Shown one piece after another: positions 5,272-5,673 of a DNA stretch of 5,673 bases. The position numbers and the translations under genes are program-made. The notes beneath the pieces were generated by a model that saw only the letters and a list, made by a program, of their open reading frames with translations, ran no database searches and had not been told where the DNA came from. The first letter of the stretch is position 1; each line of letters opens with the position of its first letter. Source of the DNA: Oscillospiraceae bacterium (GTDB taxonomy: Bacteria; Bacillota; Clostridia; Oscillospirales; Ruminococcaceae); NCBI GenBank assembly GCA_003453215.1, contig DMMB01000047.1, positions 3,607-9,279 of the forward strand, given 5' to 3'.

Positions 5272-5673
5272 AGTAGAAAATTTGCAGGTGAGCTACGGCG
5301 GTATCCGCGCAGTAAAGGGGATTTCCTTTGACGTGCCGGAGGGCAGCATTGTTACCCTGGTAGGCGCCAACGGCGCAGGAAAATCCACCACACTGCGCAC
5401 CATTGCCGGTCAGGTCAAGGCACAGGCCGGTTCGATCCAGTACAATGGCGAAGAACTGCTGGGCAAACCCAGCGATGAAATTGTGAAGCGGGGGATCACC
5501 CTGGTGCCGGAGGGCCGGCGGGTTTTCTCCGATATGACGGTGCTGGAAAACATAAAAATCGGCGCTTACCTGCGCCACGATAAGCTGGAGGACGACATAG
5601 AATGGTGCTATGAACTCTTCCCCCGGCTGAAGGAACGCCACTGGCAGCTGGCCGGTACCCTTTCCGGCGGCGA
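5264..5673 (+). CDS. livF: Branched-chain amino acid ABC transporter ATP-binding protein LivF (5' part, cut by window edge)
   Basis: The frame opens with ATG at 5264, overlapping the end of livG by 8 nt, and stays open to the window edge, giving 136 complete codons of an expected 235-240. The start MLKVENLQVSYGGIRAVKG is typical of LivF. Walker A is GANGAGKST (34-42). GITLVPEGRRVFSDMTVLEN contains the PEGRRVF block that replaces the usual Q-loop glutamine and marks LivF rather than LivG. The sequence stops at TLSGG, the start of the LSGGE signature, so Walker B and the H-loop lie outside the window. GGTGGA (5253-5258) provides a ribosome binding site inside the livG end. It should be the second ATPase of the importer. 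The truncation is due only to the window boundary; no damage is seen. Confidence 0.93.
   Translation, partial: MLKVENLQVSYGGIRAVKGISFDVPEGSIVTLVGANGAGKSTTLRTIAGQVKAQAGSIQYNGEELLGKPSDEIVKRGITLVPEGRRVFSDMTVLENIKIGAYLRHDKLEDDIEWCYELFPRLKERHWQLAGTLSGG

Overview
The window looks like chromosomal DNA from a Gram-positive member of the Firmicutes, probably a gut-type clostridium of the Oscillospiraceae kind. The grounds are strong AGGAGG-type ribosome binding sites, a lipoprotein-type substrate-binding protein, sigma-A-like promoters, and moderately GC-rich genes separated by A-rich or hairpin-rich intergenic DNA. The genus-level placement is inference.

Positions 1-151 hold a dense run of small GC-rich hairpins, then a clear rho-independent terminator (about 101-135) that reads leftward. 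That terminator ends a single gene on the minus strand (152-556) for a small FMN-binding-type protein of the pyridoxamine 5'-phosphate oxidase family. The gene has its own promoter (611-616 / 588-593). A perfect 8+8 bp palindrome covers its -10 element, which suggests control by an unlinked repressor.

Positions 598-867 contain no convincing gene. This A/G-rich stretch separates the two divergent promoters and carries a recurring CGAAA(A)T motif and an imperfect inverted repeat. An extended -10 promoter with an A-tract (858-896) then drives a rightward operon.

The operon (977 to beyond 5673) is a branched-chain amino acid type (HAAT/LIV) ABC importer in the classical order: lipoprotein substrate-binding protein (livJ/livK type), permeases LivH and LivM, ATPases LivG and LivF. 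LivF is cut by the window edge just at its ABC signature. The binding protein captures the amino acid outside the cell, LivH and LivM form the membrane channel, and LivG and LivF hydrolyse ATP. The last four genes are tightly packed: 3 nt between livH and livM, and 8-nt overlaps at livM/livG and livG/livF. The binding-protein gene is set apart by a 232-bp gap holding a large stem-loop, a layout that often gives the binding protein higher expression than the membrane parts.

No wholly new system is apparent. The best candidates for a second look are the 20-nt-period array of GNA-triloop hairpins at the left end, the large hairpin between livJ and livH with its flanking 8-bp direct repeats, the motif array upstream of the liv promoter, and an insertion of about 27 residues in LivG.
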